Source: Photobacterium sp. TLY01 (GTDB taxonomy: Bacteria > Pseudomonadota > Gammaproteobacteria > Enterobacterales > Vibrionaceae). From it: a stretch of 64,000 bases of DNA. The translations under genes and the position numbers were made by a program. Shown here one piece after another: positions 61,120 to 64,000 of the stretch (the stretch's first letter is position 1; each line of letters starts with the position of its first letter). The stretch covers positions 3,300,601 to 3,364,600 of the forward strand of contig NZ_CP090364.1 in the NCBI RefSeq assembly GCF_021432065.1, read 5' to 3'. The notes beneath the pieces are model-generated. The model was not told the DNA's origin, did not search any database, and worked only from the letters and a program-made list of their open reading frames with translations.

Positions 61120-61137
61120 TTACTTCCCGATACAGAA
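61120..61137 (-). repeat. Integrase-proximal attachment core in mnmE
   Basis: On the minus strand TTCTGTATCGGGAAGTAA, the last six codons of the current mnmE (FCIGK-stop). It matches the distal core at 16 of 18 positions and strongly resembles the known SGI1 attachment sequence in thdF/trmE. Confidence 0.9.
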
Positions 61138-62490
61138 GGAGGTAAAGATGCGGCCCAGCAAATCATCGGAGGTAAATTCACCGGTGATTTCGCTCAGGTG
61201 TTGTTGCGCCAGACGCAGTTCCTCAGCCAGAATTTCACCGGCCATGTAACCTTCCAGCTGCGATTTTCCTGTGTCGAGGTGCATGGCGGCACGCTCCAGG
61301 GCATCCAGGTGGCGGCGACGGGCCATGAAGCCCCCTTCTGTGGTGCCGGCAAAGCCCATGCAGGCTTTGAGGTGATCGCGCAGGTCGTCAACCCCTTCGC
61401 CGGTGCGGGCCGACAGCCGGATCAGGGTCGGCTGACTGACATGGCAGATCCCGGTTGATTCACCGGTCAGCTCCACTTTATTGCGGATTACGGTCAGGCC
61501 CATGGAGTCGGGCAGGCGTTCAATGAAATCCGGCCAGATCTCAGCCGGGTCCGTGGCATCCGTGGTGGTGGCATCGACCATAAACAGCACCCGGTCCGCC
61601 TGGCGGATTTCATCCCACGCCCGTTCAATGCCGATGCGCTCGACTTCGTCACTGGCGTCGCGCAGGCCGGCGGTATCAATGATGTGCAGCGGCATGCCGT
61701 CGATGTGGATGTGCTCGCGCAGCACGTCCCGGGTGGTGCCGGCAATGTCGGTCACGATGGCGCTGTCTTTGCCGGACAGGGCATTGAGCAGGCTGGATTT
61801 ACCGGCATTGGGGCGGCCGGCAATCACCACTTTCATCCCCTCGCGCATAATCGCGCCCTGATTGGCTTCGCGGCGTACCGCATTCAGTTCTGCCATCACT
61901 TTATCCAGATCCGCGCTGACTTTGCCGTCACTGAGAAAATCGATTTCTTCTTCCGGGAAGTCAATCGCAGCTTCCACATAGATACGCAGGTGGATCAGGG
62001 CTTCCACCAGCGCATTGACCCGCTGGGAAAAGGCGCCCTGCAGCGATTGGAAGGCACTCTTGGCGGCTTCCTCACTGCTGGCGTCAATCAGATCGGCAAT
62101 GGCCTCGGCCTGGGCCAGATCCAGTTTGTCGTTCATGAAGGCGCGCTCGGAAAACTCGCCCGGACGGGCCGGACGCACGCCATCGATTTGCAGGATGCGT
62201 TTGATCAACATGTCCATCAGCACCGGACCACCGTGGCCCTGCAGCTCCAGCACATCTTCACCGGTGAAAGAATTCGGGTTCGGGAAATACAGGGCGATGC
62301 CCTGATCGAGTGCGGTGCCGTCTGCGGCCCTGAAGGGCAGGTATTCGGCGTAACGTGGCTTGAGGCTGCGTCCGGTCACGGCTTCGGCCACCAGGCCGGC
62401 CAGTGGGCCGGATACGCGGATAATGCCGACTCCGCCACGGCCCGGAGGGGTGGCCTGAGCGACGATAGTGTCCGTTGTCTGAGTCATCAT
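61120..62490 (-). CDS. mnmE: tRNA modification GTPase MnmE (TrmE/ThdF), 3' end rebuilt by the island
   Basis: GTPase that with MnmG adds the cmnm5 group to U34 of tRNAs. The 456-residue protein is full length: N-terminal formyl-THF-binding domain ([21 protein letters not shown]), inserted G domain ([50 protein letters not shown]) and the C-terminal helical domain ending FTSFCIGK, which holds the conserved cysteine of CxGK. The final codons lie in the attachment core, so integration kept the gene intact. Start ATG 62490 or 62487. Confidence 0.97.
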   Translation of the reverse strand: MMTQTTDTIVAQATPPGRGGVGIIRVSGPLAGLVAEAVTGRSLKPRYAEYLPFRAADGTALDQGIALYFPNPNSFTGEDVLELQGHGGPVLMDMLIKRILQIDGVRPARPGEFSERAFMNDKLDLAQAEAIADLIDASSEEAAKSAFQSLQGAFSQRVNALVEALIHLRIYVEAAIDFPEEEIDFLSDGKVSADLDKVMAELNAVRREANQGAIMREGMKVVIAGRPNAGKSSLLNALSGKDSAIVTDIAGTTRDVLREHIHIDGMPLHIIDTAGLRDASDEVERIGIERAWDEIRQADRVLFMVDATTTDATDPAEIWPDFIERLPDSMGLTVIRNKVELTGESTGICHVSQPTLIRLSARTGEGVDDLRDHLKACMGFAGTTEGGFMARRRHLDALERAAMHLDTGKSQLEGYMAGEILAEELRLAQQHLSEITGEFTSDDLLGRIFTSFCIGK

Positions 62491-62565
62491 GATAGCTTTC
62501 GTCTTTGAGCGTGGGCGCTATTGTAATCAGTGTTGTTCAGGATAGCCAACTCTGCGAGCGGGCAA

Positions 62566-62592
62566 CAAAAAGGCGGCCATACAGGCCGCCTT
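62566..62592 (-). terminator. Terminator after yidC
   Basis: AAGGCGGCC - ATACA - GGCCGCCTT hairpin with a T run on the minus strand, between yidC and mnmE. Confidence 0.85.
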
Positions 62593-62617
62593 GTCATCTT
62601 ACATCTCAGAAGCAGGC

Positions 62618-64000
62618 TTACGCGTTTTTGCTGTGCAGGCCTTTCTTCTCCAGTTGTTTGAAGATGATGTACTGCTGAATCAGGGTGACGATATTCGACA
62701 CCAGCCAGTACAGGACCAGACCTGCCGGGAAGAACAGGAAGAAACCGGTAAACAGCACAGGCATGAAAGTCATGATCTTCTGCTGCATCGGGTCGGTCAC
62801 TGTAGTCGGGCTCATCTTCTGGATCAGGAACATAGTGACACCCATCAGAATCGGCAGCACATAGTAAGGGTCCTGAGCAGACAGGTCGTGAATCCAGCCA
62901 AAGAAAGGTGCGTGACGCAGTTCCACCGACTCCATCAGAGCCCAGTACAGGGCGATGAAGATCGGCATCTGCAGCAGCAACGGCAGACAGCCACCCAGCG
63001 GGTTGACTTTCTCTTTCTTGTACATCTCCATCATTTCCTGGCTCATGCGCTGGCGGTCGTCGCCGAAGCGCTCACGCATGGCCTGCAGTTTTGGCTGCAA
63101 CATGCGCATTTTGGCCATGGAGGTGTACTGGGCTTTGGTCAGCGGGAACATCACACCACGGACGATGAACGTCAGGATGATAATGGCGATGCCCCAGTTA
63201 GCCACGAAATCATGGATAATGGACAGCAGTTTATGCAGCGGGCTGGCGATGAACCACAACCAACCGTAGTCTGCGGTCAGATTCAGGTTCGGCGCTGTTG
63301 CTTCCAGCTTGTCCTGCAGTTTAGGACCTGACCACAAGGTTGCTGTCAGCGTCTGCTCTGTACCCGGTGCCACAGTGGCACTTGGCAGGCGAACGCCAAT
63401 GTAACCTTGGCCCTGGCTGGTGCGGGAGAACAGATTGCTGGTGTCATCGGTGCGCGGGATCCACGCTGACACGAAGTAATGCTGCATCATGGCCGCCCAG
63501 CCCTGAGTCATGCTCAGGTTGAGGTTTTTATCAACCATGTCGTCAAAGCTGTATTTTTTGTATTTCTCGTCGTCCGCTGAGAAGGCACCGCCGCGGTAAG
63601 TCGGCATGGTCAGGCTGCCACCGTCATCGAGCAGGGTTTGTTTCAGCTGGGCGTACATTTGTACTGTGGCAGGTGCGTCAGACTGGTTGTTGATGGTGTA
63701 AGACACGTCCACTGCGTAGCTGTCACGCTGCAAGGTGAAGGTTTTGGTGTATTCAATGCCGTCTTTGCTGTAGGTCAGCGGGACAACCAGTTCGTCCTGG
63801 CCGTCGGCCAGCACAAAGTCAGTCGCTGTTGCGGTCAGTTGGGCACGGCCGGCGGTCGAGTCGATACCGTTGGCGCCGATCAGGCCAGACTGGGCAATGT
63901 ACTGGTGTGCCGGTTCGTTTTTCAGCAGTACGAACGGGTCATCTGAATTGAGTTCATTGTCATAAGCCAGCAGTTTGGCTTCAACAATGTCGCCACCCAG
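62618..64000 (-). CDS. yidC: Membrane protein insertase YidC (partial, N-terminus beyond window)
   Basis: Inserts and folds inner-membrane proteins, including Fo subunits of ATP synthase. The frame stays open to the window edge, where it reads [20 protein letters not shown], part of the large periplasmic beta-domain. The conserved 60KD_IMP core has [34 protein letters not shown] (conserved Arg), [27 protein letters not shown] and [22 protein letters not shown]. The C-terminus is the usual basic tail. It lies upstream of mnmE on the same strand but is separated by a terminator. Confidence 0.97.
   Translation of the reverse strand: MGGDIVEAKLLAYDNELNSDDPFVLLKNEPAHQYIAQSGLIGANGIDSTAGRAQLTATATDFVLADGQDELVVPLTYSKDGIEYTKTFTLQRDSYAVDVSYTINNQSDAPATVQMYAQLKQTLLDDGGSLTMPTYRGGAFSADDEKYKKYSFDDMVDKNLNLSMTQGWAAMMQHYFVSAWIPRTDDTSNLFSRTSQGQGYIGVRLPSATVAPGTEQTLTATLWSGPKLQDKLEATAPNLNLTADYGWLWFIASPLHKLLSIIHDFVANWGIAIIILTFIVRGVMFPLTKAQYTSMAKMRMLQPKLQAMRERFGDDRQRMSQEMMEMYKKEKVNPLGGCLPLLLQMPIFIALYWALMESVELRHAPFFGWIHDLSAQDPYYVLPILMGVTMFLIQKMSPTTVTDPMQQKIMTFMPVLFTGFFLFFPAGLVLYWLVSNIVTLIQQYIIFKQLEKKGLHSKNA

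Larger units (their letters stand above)
43909..61137. mobile_element. Genomic island of about 17.2 kb integrated in the 3' end of mnmE
   Basis: Bounded by 18-bp core repeats that duplicate the mnmE 3' end. It carries a tyrosine recombinase next to one core, AlpA- and excisionase-type HTH proteins, a DUF927 helicase, a MobI-like protein and unrelated cargo. Base composition is visibly AT-richer than the flanking chromosome. The insertion splits the conserved mnmE-mioC pair. The 3' end of mnmE (trmE/thdF) is the known target of SGI1, but no SGI1 backbone gene is recognised here, so only the site is shared. Confidence 0.93.

Noticed and set aside
43909-61137. Transposase, IS element or integron inside the island
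   Set aside because: No transposase, IntI or attC-like array recognised; the only recombinase is the tyrosine integrase at 59770.
61684-62508. 274-codon plus-strand frame
   Set aside because: Antisense to mnmE; no independent support.

Overview
The window comes from a gammaproteobacterium, most likely a member of the Vibrionaceae (Photobacterium/Grimontia/Vibrio type; genus not resolved). The reasons are the gene order tsaC - purEK - topA-like - smg - dprA - def - fmt - rsmB - trkAH, the order yidC - mnmE - mioC - oriC - mnmG - rsmG - parAB - atpIBEFHAGDC - glmU - glmS, and the protein sequences. It lies across the chromosomal origin of replication.

Layout. (1) 1-11.4 kb: tsaC (partial), a PurR-controlled purEK pair, the topA-like/smg/dprA/LysM-family cluster on the minus strand, then def-fmt-rsmB-trkA-trkH on the plus strand. 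(2) 11.4-19.3 kb: trhA behind a FabR-like palindrome, a Spo0M-family gene, yihD, ccoG, srkA-dsbA, two small AT-rich minus-strand genes for envelope or membrane proteins, and comM. (3) 19.5-26.1 kb: a complete ilvLGMEDA operon with leader peptide and attenuator. (4) 26.2-31.0 kb: a small XRE regulator, glmS, a DeoR-family regulator and glmU. (5) 31.2-38.3 kb: the complete ATP synthase operon atpIBEFHAGDC (minus strand). (6) 38.4-43.5 kb: parB, parA, rsmG, mnmG, oriC (17 GATC sites in about 350 bp plus three DnaA boxes) and mioC. (7) 43.9-61.1 kb: a genomic island of about 17.2 kb in the 3' end of mnmE. (8) 61.1-64 kb: mnmE and yidC (partial).

The island is the novel part. It separates mnmE from mioC, carries a tyrosine recombinase at its mnmE end, and is bounded by 18-bp core repeats that encode the MnmE C-terminus FCIGK-stop. 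The original mnmE terminator is stranded 17 kb away at the other end. Pairs of TTGGGGAC-type boxes at 11-bp spacing lie inside both ends and look like recombinase arm sites. The island holds: a lipoprotein gene broken by one in-frame TGA; a GATC-rich segment with a DnaA box; an XRE regulator with three CTTAG-N5-CTAAG operators placed in front of itself, a membrane protein gene and a 28-codon membrane peptide gene; a MobI-like mobilisation gene next to a 550-bp noncoding region with repeated TGGGAC motifs (possible oriT); a 1518-residue Mrr-nuclease/STAND-NTPase protein; an AlbA/HATPase protein; and an AlpA - DUF927 helicase - excisionase - small protein - unknown 529-residue protein - integrase module.

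The best candidate for a new system is the pair at 48.5-55.2 kb (nuclease-STAND protein plus AlbA/HATPase protein). It sits as cargo between the mobilisation and replication/integration modules. A near-identical 21-bp sequence, part of a perfect 34-bp palindrome at one copy, lies upstream of each of the two genes. Its architecture fits nucleotide-binding antiphage sensors that cut DNA, but function is inferred from domain pattern only.
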